Shown here: in pieces, positions 11,320-22,082 of the stretch
How the letters are laid out: every line of letters begins with the position of its first letter
Numbering within the stretch: the stretch's first letter is position 1
Assembly (NCBI GenBank): GCA_964016885.1
Contig: OZ024747.1
Location: forward strand, 375,001-439,000
DNA from: Eledone cirrhosa
Lineage: Eukaryota > Mollusca > Cephalopoda > Octopoda > Eledonidae
Direction of reading: 5' to 3'
Length of the DNA stretch: 64,000 bases
Translations under genes and position numbers: made by a program
The notes under the pieces: model-generated
The model's database searches: none
Told to the model about the DNA's origin: nothing
What the model saw: only the letters and a program-made list of their open reading frames with translations

Positions 11320-11656
11320 ATCATCATCATCATTTTACGTCTGCTTTTCCCTGCTTGCAAGGGTGGGACGGGAACTGATTCTGGCTTGATTTCTACAGCT
11401 GAATGCCCTTCCTAACACCAACCTCATTTACAGTGAGTGCTGGGTGCTTTTTTTTCCATGGCGCCTCCACGACCACTTTGCAGTGGAATGATAGGGGTCC
11501 CAGTCCAATCATCTCATTTCTACAGCTGAATAAACTGGAGCAATGTGAAATAAAGTGTCTTGCTCAAGGAAACAACACATCACCCGGTCTGAGAATTGAA
11601 CTCACAACCTTTTGATTACAAGGCCAATGCTCTAACCACTAAGCCATGTGCCTCCA
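11320..11656 (-). repeat. tRNA-derived SINE with LINE-type 3' tail
   Basis: On the minus strand the head is GGCACATGGCTTAGTGGTTAG (A-box region), then GGTTGTGAGTTCAATTCTCA (B-box region). Next come the body GACACTTTATTTCACATTGC and a tail that contains GGAAGGGCATTCAGCTG, CCCACCCTTGCAAGCAGGG and ACGTAAAATGATGATGATGAT. The tail matches LINE 3' sequence in this window. Pol III boxes inside the head would drive transcription if active; the copy shows several substitutions. Confidence 0.88.
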
Positions 11657-12360
11657 TATATATATATATATATCTCAACTAGAAATAGATTGACATATAT
11701 AAAATAAACACATGGAACAATCACAGGGAATAATTTGTAAAGAATGTAAGCACACATAGCTAGGTAGGTAACTAATTAAAGTTTAACTAGAACTTCAAAT
11801 ATATATACCTTTTAAAATGATTAATCTCCTTTGTATATATTTCTTTAAGTAAAAAACATATTTCACCAATTAATCAGTAAATCACAATAGTCAAATCCTG
11901 GATATGGCGCATGTCTCTCAGACATGACAACCCTTAATTTAATTTTGGATATATGTATATATATAAATATAATGTGTATGTGTATGGATACATAACCACA
12001 CTGTTTAGAGGAACAAGATAAGAAACCCTCACCCCAAAGAAAAATGTTATGATGCCTTCCAGTTTGTAATGGAAGCCATTGCAGTAAAGAAGTAATATAT
12101 GAATGTATATTGAAATATTATTAGATAGTCCCCTGAATAATGTGGGCAGGATGTGATAAGGGATCAGGGATTACAGGAAATAATAGGGTTTCTACATTTA
12201 TAAGGGATTCATGTATGTATGTATCTGTGTGTGAGTGCATACATGAATGCATGTGTGTGTATGTGTGTGCGCATGTCTGTTTGTATGTAATAATATATAT
12301 GTGAATATAAGAGATGGCAACATGAATGGACTTGTTATTTTTCTTTAAAAAAATGTTTGC
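11657..12360. other. No recognisable gene
   Basis: AT-rich sequence with a GTATGTATCTGTG-like stretch at 12210-12290. Nothing else was recognised. Confidence 0.55.
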
Positions 12361-12522
12361 CATTTCCGCCCTGCCCCACTCTTTCTATTTCTTTTTAAAT
12401 TTCTTATTCCATCTTTTGATGAAGGAGTAGTGTCTGAAACGTTAAGACTCTTTTTCTACTATATTAAGCATAAAACTAATAATATATTTCTTCATTGTAC
12501 TTGTTATTTCTGTTTGCCTATA
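12361..12522 (+). repeat. Repeat with minimal hammerhead-like core (family 3)
   Basis: The core region at 12412-12447 reads TCTT, TTGATGA, AGGAGTAGTGTCT, GAAACGTT, AAGA. Apart from TTGATGA in place of CTGATGA, it follows the family plan seen intact at 34204. The downstream CTACTATATTAAGCATAAAACTAATAATATATTTCTTC matches other copies at 34.2, 40.2 and (inverted) 60.7 kb. Confidence 0.65.
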
Positions 12523-12524
12523 TA

Positions 12525-13290
12525 TATATAGTAGTAGTAGTAGTAGTAATATTTGTCGTAGAGGTTGTAGTGGTAGTAGTAGTAGTAGTGGTAGTGGTGT
12601 TAACCACCTATTGTTATTCTGTACAATGTAGATTATTTGGTTCAAGTACATTTAGTGCTGTTTGTATTCAAGGTTCCTGTGTGTGTGTGTGAGTGTGGTG
12701 TATGTGTGTGAGTGTGGTGTATGTGTGTGAGTGTGTGTGGTGTGTGGGTGTGTGGGTGAGTATGGTGTAGTGGTGTGGTGTGGTAGTGTGTGGTGGTGTG
12801 GTGTGGTGTGTATGGTGTGGTGTGTGGTGTGGTGTAGTGTGGTGTGGTGTGTGGTGGTGTGTGGTTTGGTGTGTGGTGGTGTGTGGTGTGGGGTGGTGGT
12901 ATGGTGTAGTGTGTGTGTATGGTGTGGTGTGGCGTGGTGTGTTGTGTGTGTGTGGTATGTGTGTGTATGGTGCGTCTGTGTCTGGTGTGTGTGTATATGG
13001 TGTGTGTGTCTGTGTGAGTGTGTATGGTGTGTCTGGTGTGTGTGTGTGTGTGTGTATGTGTGTGTCTGTGTGGTGTGGGTGTCTGTATGTGTATCTGTGT
13101 GTGTGTTTCTATGTGTTTGTATGTGTGTATATTTGTGTACATATTTGTGTGTGTATGTGTTTGTGTGTAAGTATGTATATTTGTGATGATGAATGTGTGT
13201 GTACCTGTGGATATTTGCAGTGACCAATGTGTGATTGTGTGTTATATGCACTAATACATGTGTGTATGTGTGGTGTTTAGATCAAAGAAC
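12525..13290. repeat. (TAG)n then GT-rich minisatellite
   Basis: TAGTAG repeats at 12531-12598 precede GTGTGGTGTG-type repeats at 12680-13270. Long frames of His/Thr or Cys/Val on the two strands are products of the repeat. Confidence 0.93.
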
Positions 13291-13487
13291 CAAATACTTT
13301 GTGTAATTTGTTATATCAATGGATAGACTGTCTCCCATACTGTGTCAGGTGGGTATTGAATTTCGGATATATTCAATTTAATGTGTAATCCTCTGAGGAT
13401 GGAGAAGTACAAACTATATCTCTATATCGTTTTGTATATATAGATCTTGATTCTACGAATATTCACCTAACATTCTTCAAATAATTT

Positions 13488-13745
<258 letters not shown>

Positions 13746-13761
13746 ACATACATACATATAT

Positions 13762-15278
13762 ATCATCATCATCATTTAATGTCTATCTTCCACGCTAGCA
13801 TGGGTTTAGACGCGAATTGTCCCACGTGATGCAAGATTGGTTGGCCTGCTCATATAGGACTGTCTGGCAGGTTTTCTATGGCTGGATGCCCTTCCTAACA
13901 CCAACCACGTTTACAGTGTGGACTGGGAGGTTTTTACCATGTTACCTACACGGCCACATTACAGCGTGGACTGTGTGTTTTTTTTTTGTCGTGACACCTA
14001 CACAACCTCATTTATTTAGGACTGGATGTTGTTGTACCAACATAACTTTACAGCGAAAGGGGTGGTGTAGGTGGGGGTGGAGGTAGGGGTAGGGGGATAG
14101 GGGTGTATTTTGGCTAAGAGGTGCCTACTGACTGTAGGTTTCGCTTTGTACTTAGGCAAGGTGGGTCTTCTGTATTACTGCGTAGTGCCAAAGATCTCGG
14201 TCCAGTGACATTGTCTTGGAGAGGTGTAAGTGTGTAAGGCTGGAATTTATCAAATCGTCCCAGGTTTTTCTGGGTCTGCCTACTCTGTAGGTGCTGTCTA
14301 TTTTGATCACCCTGCACTTTTTTATACAGCTGTCGTCTTTCATGCACATCATGTGACCATACCAACGTAGTCTTCTCTCGAGTAAACAGCATCTGATCCC
14401 TCTTATTCCTAATTTCTCACTTAGTTCATTTATGCTTTGCCGTTCATGTATATTACTATAACACATCCAATGGAGCATGCAAGCTTCGTTCCTCTCCAGT
14501 CTGACCATGTCTCACTGCCATGTAACATTGGTGTTCGTATGCAGGCATCATACAGTCTGCCTTTCATTTTTAGATAGAAACCTTTAGCGGCCAATAGTGG
14601 TATAAGCTCTCTGAACTTTTTCCATCCCGTTCTGACTCAAGCTACTGTACTTTCAGAGCACCCTCCACCACTGCTGATTTTGTCATCCAGGTAACGGAAG
14701 GTGTCTACTATTTCTATAGAACCATCTGAGCAATGGAAGGAGCTAGTATCCTGTGGGCACTTGCTACTACTTATTGTACCTGAGCACCGGCCACATATAA
14801 AATCTATGTTCTTAGTTAGCTTACCTGTGATCCCACTACATCTTTTATGCACCCATACTTTGCATTTGGCACATAAAATGGAGTTTCTGCCTACTCCTTT
14901 CCTACACACTGAGCATGGCCATTTCCCAGAGGGGACCAGTGCCCTATTTTCTTTCCTACATACTAGCACTTTAGTCTTAGACAAGTTAATTTTAAGACCT
15001 TTTGATTCTAGGCCATGCTTCCATGTTTGGAATTTCTTCTCTAGTTCAGCCATTGATTCAGCTATGAGCGTTAGGTCATCTGCATATAGAAGTTCCCATG
15101 GGCAGCTGGTCTTGAACTCCTCTGCTATAGCCTGAAGGGCAATAATTAATAGGAGGGGGCTAAGGACAGAGCCCTGATGAACACCAACTTTTACGCTAAA
15201 CTCTTCACTATATTCGTTGTTAATTCTAACCTTGCTGTTTCTTTATACATGGCTTGTATAGCTCTCACAAGCCATTCA
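13762..15278 (-). mobile_element. RTE-like LINE, 5'-truncated copy (second subfamily)
   Basis: On the minus strand it begins inside the reverse transcriptase (at 15278, where a SINE-tail fragment abuts) and ends with GGAAGATAGACATTAAATGATGATGATGAT at 13762. The 3' UTR has CCTCCCAGTCCACACTGTAAA and GGAAGGGCATCCAGCC. It differs from the copies at 9.7 and 34.5 kb in sequence and in the end motif, so two subfamilies are present. Confidence 0.85.
14114..15270 (-). pseudogene. LINE RT C-half, PHD-like finger and C-terminal domain, broken
   Basis: In order on the minus strand: VKVGVHQGSVLSPLLLIIAL, WELLYADDLTLIAESMAELE (the RT active-site YADD box), GLKINLSKTKVLVCRKENRA, a PHD-like finger (CSVC, CAKC, HKRC, CGRC), FRYLDDKISSGGGCSES, then a stop where the 9.7-kb copy reads on. 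It continues GWKKFRELIPLLAAKGF and YDACIRTPMLHGSE, then a ~20-bp deletion shifts the frame before LERNEACMLHWMC, LRWYGHMMCMKDDS and GRPRKTWDDLI. It carries at least one stop and one frameshift and lacks the endonuclease. Confidence 0.87.
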
Positions 15279-15312
15279 TATCATCATCATTTCATTTTAC
15301 GTCTGCTTTTCA
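15279..15312 (-). repeat. SINE/LINE tail fragment
   Basis: TATCATCATCATTTCATTTTACGTCTGCTTTT is the 3'-most end of the SINE, joined directly to the 5' break of the LINE and followed by (TA)n. Confidence 0.7.
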
Positions 15313-15329
15313 TATATATATATATATAT

Positions 15330-15702
15330 GAATGCCATACGAACTGTTGCTTACGGACATACGTTGTATTCAAGGTAGAATGTGACAAGTGTAACCACTA
15401 GTATATCGGTAGCACAATCCGGCCGCTACATATCCGGATCAAGGAGCACATCAACACCAGGGTCTCGTCTTTCCAGAAACACATAACCAAATGCGGAAAC
15501 AAAGACGGAAGGCCCATTGTCACAGTGCTAGCGACAGAATGCAACGACGGCACGTTACAAATCAAGGAAGCACTTAGGATCAAACGCCTAGGGCCACAAA
15601 TAAATAACCGATCCGAGAGAAGCAAGATGAGGTGGTTGGTGCAAACAAACGAGACAACAACACACGCAGTGGCATTTGAACGATTGTTATTGTGTGTGTA
15701 GC
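15330..15702 (+). pseudogene. PLE GIY-YIG nuclease fragment (third family)
   Basis: Translation gives ECHTNCCLRTYVVFKVECDKCNH, an in-frame stop, then YIGSTIRPLHIRIKEHIN...FQKHITKC. It continues to LRIKRLGPQINNRSERSKMRW. The C-x2-C followed by the YIG box, R-x-RI-EH and a following H are the GIY-YIG signature of PLE endonucleases. It differs strongly from the copies at 7.3, 16.7 and 57.4 kb. The single TAG before YIG and the lack of upstream RT make it a dead fragment. Confidence 0.78.
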
Positions 15703-16071
15703 ACCGCCACCTTCCACCGACCAACAAGCGACCAGGCAGACTACTACCATACGACTATACTACACTGCTAATACCAAAAACCAGCACAGATGAATAGTAC
15801 AATGGATTGACAGCTAACGCCATCCCACTCCCACAATTAAAAGAACTGCTTCAATCTTTGCTTGACCGCACCTATTCCGCGCGCACATGCGATCTGCAGA
15901 ATACCTCAGGTAGTCACAAACAGCGAACAGCAGAGGGCATGTACCGTTCCTCTCCGACCGATAACTCCACACACACACAACCATCAATTACCTGTACTAG
16001 ACACAGAGCTCTGGTTAGAAACCGTTAATAACAAAAAATAAATCCTCCATTCCCATTATGCCAAACCCATG
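15703..16071. other. Unassigned sequence between two PLE fragments
   Basis: Higher GC than its surroundings (for example CCGACCAACAAGCGACCAGG). It may be the 3' UTR of the fragment at 15.3 kb or 5' sequence of the next element. No coding motif was recognised. Confidence 0.45.
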
Positions 16072-16976
16072 ACTTCCAAATATCTGATCCACCAAAACTC
16101 AGCTGTTTCGAATCACACCAAAATCAACATACTGATTGCGGATTTGGTACGGGTGATGAGAAATGTGTCCCACATGTGCAACCCCAAAGAACTAGAGAGA
16201 CACATACAACACTTCATCCACCGTATGCAGTTCTCTGGTTACAATCAGAGAGATAAAATCAGACTATATAGAGGAGCCAGAACCAAATGGGAAAAAATGG
16301 TAAATAATGATACAAATGAGACCTGCCCCTTGTACAGGAGAACATTTTGGAATAGAATAGAATAGAAAGAACTAGGAATAAGGCTAATAGAATAAACTCA
16401 TGGTATGATAGCAATAAATATCAGAGTGTAATGTTCATCAATACAACCCCAAGAGGTGAATTAACTTACAAATTTAGAAGGGCCCTAGATAAACATAAAC
16501 TTAATATTAAGATAGTAGAAAGACCAGGTACCTCCATAAAAACACTTATTAGCAATACATACCCTTTTCAAAGACCTCCCTATATAGATAAGAAATGCAT
16601 AATCTGTAAATTAAACCCCCATATTAACTGTAAAACTAGAAATGTAGTATATAGCATAAGATGTACTGAAGGACAATGTTAAGATAAGAATATAGTGTAC
16701 ATGTACATAGGTGAGACAGCTCGTAGCATAGGAGAACGGTTAAATGAATACTGGCGAGAACTTCAAGATAAAAAAGAATCATCAATACTCCACCAACATG
16801 CTAAAATAGAACATAAGGGCAAATTAGAGAACATAGAAATAAAAATAGAATCTACACAGAAAAGACGCAATGTTTAGACAAATCACAGAGGCAATAAACA
16901 TAAATGAACTCCAACCAAAATTAAATAGAAAACATGAATGGAATAGCAACATCACAACTTACAATTAAGGACAAAA
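16072..16976 (+). pseudogene. PLE linker and GIY-YIG endonuclease, multiply disrupted
   Basis: The first frame reads YLIHQNSAVSNHTKINILI, ELERHIQHFIHRMQFSGYNQ and KWEKMVNND. A 5-bp duplication (extra AATAG near 16357) shifts the frame. The next frame reads FINTTPRGELTYKFRRAL, KKCIICKLNPHINCKTRN and VVYSIRCTEGQC, then a stop, then an inserted ATGTAC before YIGETARSIGERLNEYWREL and HAKIEHKG. A 2-bp loss near 16856 truncates the end. The Cys-rich knuckle followed by the YIG box and ERLNEYW is the PLE nuclease signature. Confidence 0.88.
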
Positions 16977-17160
16977 TGAAAACACACATAGAACAAACAA
17001 CTAACCAGTAACATGTAAATAAACAAATAAATAAACAAATAAAAACACACACAGACACCCGGATGTAACACATGCGCAAACTAAGTACACAACACACACA
17101 AAAACAAGATGGCGTAGGACAAAACAAAGGAGAGGCACAAAACAAAGAAAAGAATCCCCA

Positions 17161-17203
17161 GTCACTGAAGAGGTTACAGAATGTGTGACGAAAGAACTTT
17201 GAC
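17161..17203 (+). ncRNA. Candidate hammerhead ribozyme in PLE 3' terminus (family 4)
   Basis: GTCA (17161-17164) pairs with TGAC (17200-17203). The core CTGAAGA is at 17165-17171, followed by an unpaired G, then GTTACA..TGTGAC as stem II (one mismatch) and GAA at 17190. AGAACT forms a 2-bp stem III, with T17199 at the cleavage position. Related copies at 28350, 55887 (inverse) and 57932 keep the plan with changes in the loops. Confidence 0.72.
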
Positions 17204-17397
17204 AATATATGAACAACCGTCCGGTTATGGAACCAACCAACCGTAAATTTATAAATTCTTAAATTTATAAATTTAATTTATAATAAATTGGAGTGAAAGC
17301 AACTGGTGCGTGTGTTTCTTATTGGCAATATGACCCTCCCAAAGCATAACAATATATATACACACACACACATACACACATACATACACACACTTAT

Positions 17398-17560
17398 TCA
17401 GAATAATAATAAATGAAGACATTCACATAATCAAAATATGTTTTATTATATATATTTCGAAGGTACTGTGCTGTTTTTTCAGTACATCCTCGTCAGATAA
17501 AATACATGAATTGATGTATGACATACCTCAACGGTCTTGAAAGTTCAATTCCAGTATTTG
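17398..17560 (-). repeat. Repeat carrying a family-2 hammerhead
   Basis: AAATGAAGACATTCACATAATCAAAATATG..TTTATTATATATATTTCGAAGGTACTGTG..CTCGTCAGATAAAATA..TGACATACCTC..GGTCTTGA is repeated at 63.11-63.27 kb. The plus-strand copy at 9.54-9.67 kb is its inverse. Confidence 0.75.
17438..17507 (-). ncRNA. Candidate hammerhead ribozyme (family 2)
   Basis: On the minus strand, ATTTTAT precedes CTGACGA (17490-17496). Stem II GGATGTACTG pairs with CAGTACCTTC, with a U-C mismatch at the fourth pair, and GAAA follows (complement at 17455-17458). Then comes ATATATAT, and A before ATAAAACATA. Stem I pairs at least 6 bp, with further pairs beyond one mismatch. Confidence 0.75.
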
Positions 17561-17640
17561 AATTCAAAATTGGAATACCAATCCAAGGATTGATATTCTA
17601 ATTTTGAATTTGTTTACAGTATTCTTTCTTCCTTTGTTAA
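17561..17640. repeat. Short inverted repeat at the end of the family-2 repeat
   Basis: ATTCAAAATTGGAATA is mirrored by TATTCTAATTTTGAAT with one difference, around a CAATCC..GGATTG centre. A similar inverted junction is at 63248-63300. Confidence 0.65.
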
Positions 17641-17783
17641 TATTATAGCTTTAAAGAATTAGCTTTTAATGAACTCCCTTTTCTTTAAATCCTTCAACCA
17701 ATGACCTTCACCCTTCCCAATCCCCACCCTCTCCTACCACCAGATAAGGAAAGACATAAATACTACCATTTACTTGGACAGCC

Positions 17784-17834
17784 AGCTTCCTGATGATTTC
17801 TCACATATGAAACGGTTCTAGTACTGTAGAAGCT
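17784..17834 (+). ncRNA. Candidate hammerhead-like motif (stem II weak)
   Basis: AGCTTC (17784-17789) pairs perfectly with GAAGCT (17829-17834). The core CTGATGA is at 17790-17796 and GAAA at 17809-17812. ACGGT..ACTGT closes a 5-bp stem III, and A17828 is the cleavage position. The stem II segment (17797-17808, TTTCTCACATAT) hardly pairs, so this copy is probably decayed. Confidence 0.55.
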
Positions 17835-18057
17835 CTTCTATATTAAAACTTTTATACTCTGCTATGTATTGAGTACCTTACTTATTGTGGTTACCTCCGA
17901 TTCAACCCAGAATAACTTATATATATATATATATAAGCAAAAAAGTGTTGCTAAAATCCAGTACTTCAGTATGTGGATAGGGAGCACTTAACGACGATAT
18001 AGATTACGGAGTTATAATAGTGACAAAACATAAGTCAATTGTATGAACTCATAATCC

Positions 18058-18127
18058 CTTATTTACCACTATATATATTTTGATGATAGCCATTGTATGG
18101 CTATGACCTCTTCAGGCAGTTAGTAAG
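18058..18127 (-). ncRNA. Hammerhead-like motif with mutated G12 (family 2)
   Basis: On the minus strand the core CTGAAGA (18109-18115) is followed by GGTCATAGCCA, loop TACA, TGGCTATCATC. That is an 11-bp stem II with a C-C mismatch at the fourth pair. The next bases are AAAA instead of GAAA, then TATATAT, A and GTGGTAAATAAG, which pairs with the upstream CTTACTAACTGC allowing G-U and two mismatches. Loss of the conserved G suggests an inactive relic. Confidence 0.65.
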
Positions 18128-18177
18128 TTCTTAGATATGCCAGCTCTGGGTTTTTGGTGTTGATGGTTTTAGAGCCT

Positions 18178-18235
18178 TGGGACATCCCGTCCCACCCTTG
18201 CAAGCAGGGAAAAGTGGACGTAAAATGATGATGAT
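18178..18235 (+). repeat. SINE/LINE tail fragment
   Basis: CATCCCGTCCCACCCTTGCAAGCAGGGAAAAGTGGACGTAAAATGATGATGAT is the common 3' tail. No SINE head remains. Confidence 0.75.
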
Positions 18236-18576
18236 TTACTACCAAAGTTTTCATTTTGGGTTACATTCTAAGATAATCCATTAGTTTTAAAAAATTTTGT
18301 TCTACTCTTTTTATGAGACTGATCTAGCAATTCTGATGAGATGGTCTCTACTGGAATGTCTTTGATCATAGGTCTGCTGAGTCTCAGGGCTGATCTGGGA
18401 CTAAACACCAGCAGCTTTTCAACCATAACATTTTAATTTTACTTCCACCATGTTTGCATTCAATCTAGTCTAGATAAGATGTTGTCCATCAGACAGATGG
18501 ATAGATTTACAAGAATTGTTAGGGTCAATGATTTCCTATGCTTGGTTACACAACAGTTCTCTTCCATTATTAACTC

Positions 18577-18608
18577 TTCTGGAAGATGGACGTTAAATGA
18601 TGATGATG
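18577..18608 (+). repeat. LINE tail fragment
   Basis: TCTGGAAGATGGACGTTAAATGATGATGAT matches the last bases of the LINE ends at 11.28 and 42.47 kb. Confidence 0.6.
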
Positions 18609-18998
18609 TACAGTTGAGTCTGTTTCACTTGGTGAAGGAGGAAACATAGTATAATGCCTTCGTAAAACATCTTTCAACCAATTAATGGAAATAAATGGAC
18701 CTCCATTGCTTTCAACGATGCATATTCCAGTTATCTGGTCAGTGGAAATGTGTTCCATTAATGTATTTCTCAGGGAGATTCAGTCATTGTGTGACAATAC
18801 TGGCTCTTTCAATTATAAGTCTAGTACAATGGGTTTCTAAACATTGTTTATCCAATTTCACTCGTATGTCTTGGGATTGATCTGAGTCTGGTAAAAAACC
18901 CTAAGTTGTCTACACAGTAGAACTGAACCTGGGATCTCATAATCAGTAAAAAGATCCATTAACCATTTCACCATGTTGTACCCAGTTAATCAGTGAAG
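18609..18998. other. No recognisable gene
   Basis: A phrase at 18886-18985 (CTGAACCTGGGATCTCATAATCAG) looks like an old inverted SINE head. Nothing else was recognised. Confidence 0.45.
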
Positions 18999-19082
18999 AT
19001 ACGTGGCTTAGTGGTTAGAGAATTGGATTTCAAATCATGAGGTTGTGAGTGTGATTCCTAGAACGGGCAATTTCACATAGCC
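18999..19082 (+). repeat. SINE head (tRNA-like) fragment
   Basis: ATACGTGGCTTAGTGGTTAGAGAATTGG and GAGGTTGTGAGTGTGATTCCTAG are A-box and B-box regions like those of the SINE at 602. Confidence 0.7.
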
Positions 19083-20680
19083 CTTTCCGCCAGTTGTTGT
19101 CTATATTCATAAGTAACAAGCACTGACATGGACTTGTCAAGCAGAAACTATTGTACAATTCACTGACTCAGCACCTCTGCCCCAGTGATGCATGTCTGGA
19201 CAGAATGTGGGGTGGGGAGCAGTCTTGGTGTGTGGGCCTATGTGTAGGCTGTCTTGTGGCCCCAGCAGACGGAATGGGGAAACATTGCCCAGAGAATGGT
19301 GAGGGAGATGTGTTAAAATAGCTACTCCAACACGTGGGGATCACACCTGTGGGTAGCCAACTCCACCCCTAGGGAGGTGGTCTCCACTGCCACAGGTTTG
19401 ACCACAAACTTATCAGAGAGTGACTGATCAACAGTTTTCCCTCCTCAGCCTGATGAGCAGCGAAGCCTGGTTTAATCAACAAATGTAGCAACCCAGATGA
19501 GAGGGTAATCACCATGGAATGGGAAGATAGTTATGCTGTCTAGCCTTTTGCCATCCCCTTTGTCCATCCCTGTTAACTCAAGCTGAGAAGGAAAGCCTGT
19601 GGCATCCAGGCCACTCCCCACTCAAATTTGTGAAAATGAGACAGAGAGAAATGGAAAGAAAGGAAAGCAGTGGCAGATTTAGGACAAATGAGGCCCTGTA
19701 TGTACTAGTAAGTTATGAGGCCCTGTACTAGTTATGTTATGAGGCCCTGTACTAGTAAGTTATGAAGCTCCTTACATTTGAAAAATTCATCATAAAAACA
19801 TTTGTTGGCAGAAAGATGGTACCTTCTCCTGGTCAAGCGGGGGGAGGGGGGGGGGGGGCTGTGCATAGTTAAGCACAATGGTAAATCTGGCACTGAACAA
19901 GAGAGAAGGAAAAATTGAAAGAAAAAAGATAAGGAATCATAAAAGAAAAAAAAGGAAGGAAATGAAATTGTCAAGTTTGGTAATGTGTGTTCGTGTCGGG
20001 AGGTGGGGATTGCTAAGAATGAAAATGTAAAAGAGAAAGAAGAAAACAAGAAAAGAAAACGAAGGAAAGAAGTAAGCAATGTAGGAAAAAGAAGGAAAGA
20101 AAGTAAGAAATGTAGTATGGAAGGAAATAGATACAAAGAAAGGAAGAAAATAAAAGAGAGAGTATGATAGGAGAGGGAGCAGAGAAAGAAAAAGAAATGA
20201 ATAGAGAAATAAATTTAAAAAAAAGAAAGACAAAGAACAAAAGAAAATAAAAGGAAAAAGGAAGGAAGGAAGAAATGAAGAAAGAACAGCCTGAGATAAA
20301 ATATGAAGAGAGACAGAAAAATAGAAAATGGGGAAATATAGGAGAGAGAGATGTAATGAAGATGACGTAATAGGTTGTACTTGTTCTCCTCCTACCAGTA
20401 CCACCACTGTCATCAAATAATAAACCAGAACTGCTAATGTGGTGAGATGGATCTTTGAGTCTGTGACAACTACAGTATCAATGAGGGGCTGCCTCTACAG
20501 GCTTGTTCAGTTTGCTAAAAATAGTAGCAAAAGCTCCCTAAATTTACAACCTATTGTTTTAATATAAAGTAAAGGACACATTCAATAATGTACTTCTAGA
20601 TACACTATGCCATATAAAAAAGACAGGATGTTCATAACTGGAATGCTTTTGATCATATGTCTATTGAACCATGGTTTACC
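19083..20680. other. Unassigned, then purine-rich tract
   Basis: 19180-19620 is more GC-rich than its surroundings (CCCCAGCAGACGG, CACACCTGTGGGTAGCC) and may be an old repeat, but no second copy is in the window. 19846 holds poly-G. 19900-20360 is an almost pure purine strand (GAAAGAA-type), which makes shadow frames on both strands. The phrase ACTGGAATG(C/T)TTTTGATCATA occurs here at 20638 and at 18350. Confidence 0.5.
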
Positions 20681-20989
20681 TGTGGCTAAACAACATCTAC
20701 CGAGCATAACAACATCATCAAGCAGCCAGCTACCAACCAACTGGTGGTGATGGTGATATGGTGCAGTGGCGTGGTGGTTATGGTGTTGGTGGTGTTAGTA
20801 GTGGAGGGAAGGAGTGTGGGAACTTTTGCCATGACAACAAGCAGGGGAAAGTTGTTGCACAAATCATCATATAAGCTGACCAATAACTTGCCAGTTGCAG
20901 TGTCTTGTGACACACTCTCATGTTGTTGTTGTTGTGTTTGTGTTACGTACTTAAGGTGTCTCCTCGTCCTCTTCTTCATCAATGTTGTC

Positions 20990-21428
20990 ACCATCATAAT
21001 TATTATTAGCATCATTATTGTCATTACCACCACCACAACCACCACCACCACCACCATCTCCACCATCATTATTGTCATTACCACCACCACCACCATCATT
21101 ATTGTCATTACCACAACCACCATCACCACCATCATTATTGTCATCACCACCACCACCATCATTATCGTCACCACCACCACCACCATCATTATCGTCACCA
21201 CCACCACCATCATTATTGTCATTACCACCACCACCACCATCATTATTGTCATTACCACCACCACAACCATCACCACCGCAACCATCACCCCCACCCCCAC
21301 CATCACCACCCCCACCCCCACCATCACCACCACCACAACCATCATCACCACCACCATCATTATTGTCACCACCACCACCACCACCACCACAACCATCATC
21401 ACCACCATCATCATCACTATCATTATAG
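20990..21428. repeat. (CCA)n / (CAT)n compound microsatellite
   Basis: Blocks of CACCAC alternate with CATCATTATTGTCA. The ~27-30 bp higher-order pattern gives long proline/serine and threonine/isoleucine frames; all frames are open, so no gene is called. Confidence 0.93.
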
Positions 21429-21779
21429 CAATAACCACAGCCATTATCAACATCACCAACACTATCATCATTTGTTTGTCTTGTATATTCTCCTCCTCCT
21501 TTTCCTGTAATCTTAGAAAGATAGATAGAGAGAGACAGAGATAGATATGTTTCTTTATTAGCCACAGGGGCACAAAAGAAGGGGACAATTACAAGGGGGG
21601 GGGGTTACATACAATAAAAACGTGTAAAATGTTATCACAATTGTAAATTAAAAGTTAATCGATTTTCCCCAATAGGGGGAGACAGTTCGTATGGGTAGCA
21701 CATACTCCCGAAAAAAATGTCCAACCTTCATCTCTAGGAGTATGAAGAGTTTGTACCCCTTTCCTCTCTTCCTCTTTTT

Positions 21780-21960
21780 CCTCAACCTACAGGCTGATAG
21801 AGATAGAGAGATATAGATAGATAGAGACAGAGATAGATAGCGACAGAGATAGATAGATAGAGAGAGAGAGAGACATAGATAGAGAGAGAGGGAGGTTGAT
21901 AAATAGTCAGACATATAAAGAGATAGAGACAGATATATAGATAGATGTAGTTTGTCGTTG
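21780..21960. repeat. (GATA)n / (GAGA)n microsatellite
   Basis: TAGATAGAGAGA-type repeat with imperfect units. Confidence 0.9.
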
Positions 21961-22082
21961 CTGGGCAATAATGACAACTATGCATTTATTTCAAATTTTT
22001 TATTTACATGTCTCCCCCGAAAAAGTCACCTTTATGAGGAAGGTGTCCCCTTTATGAGGAAGGATTTCTTTATTAATTTGGT

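Larger units (their letters stand above)
16072..17353 (+). mobile_element. Penelope-like element, 5'-truncated, with 3' terminus
   Basis: It holds the linker, GIY-YIG region, 3' UTR with a hammerhead (17161-17203) and the end sequence AGCAACTGGTGCGTGTGTTT..GACCCTCCCAAAGCATAACAATA. The same family makes the palindrome at 55.7-58.1 kb and the short copy at 28.3 kb, so the 3' end is defined by three copies. No RT domain is present. Confidence 0.88.

Noticed and set aside
12642..13251. Long His/Thr and Cys/Val frames
   Set aside because: GT-rich repeat read in different frames on both strands.
19180..19620. Possible exon cluster because of higher GC
   Set aside because: No frame over about 50 codons with recognisable similarity, and no matching splice sites.
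20686..21588. 300-codon Val/Met frame and Pro/Ser frames
   Set aside because: (CCA)n/(CAT)n compound repeat; no start context, no domain, and all frames open.
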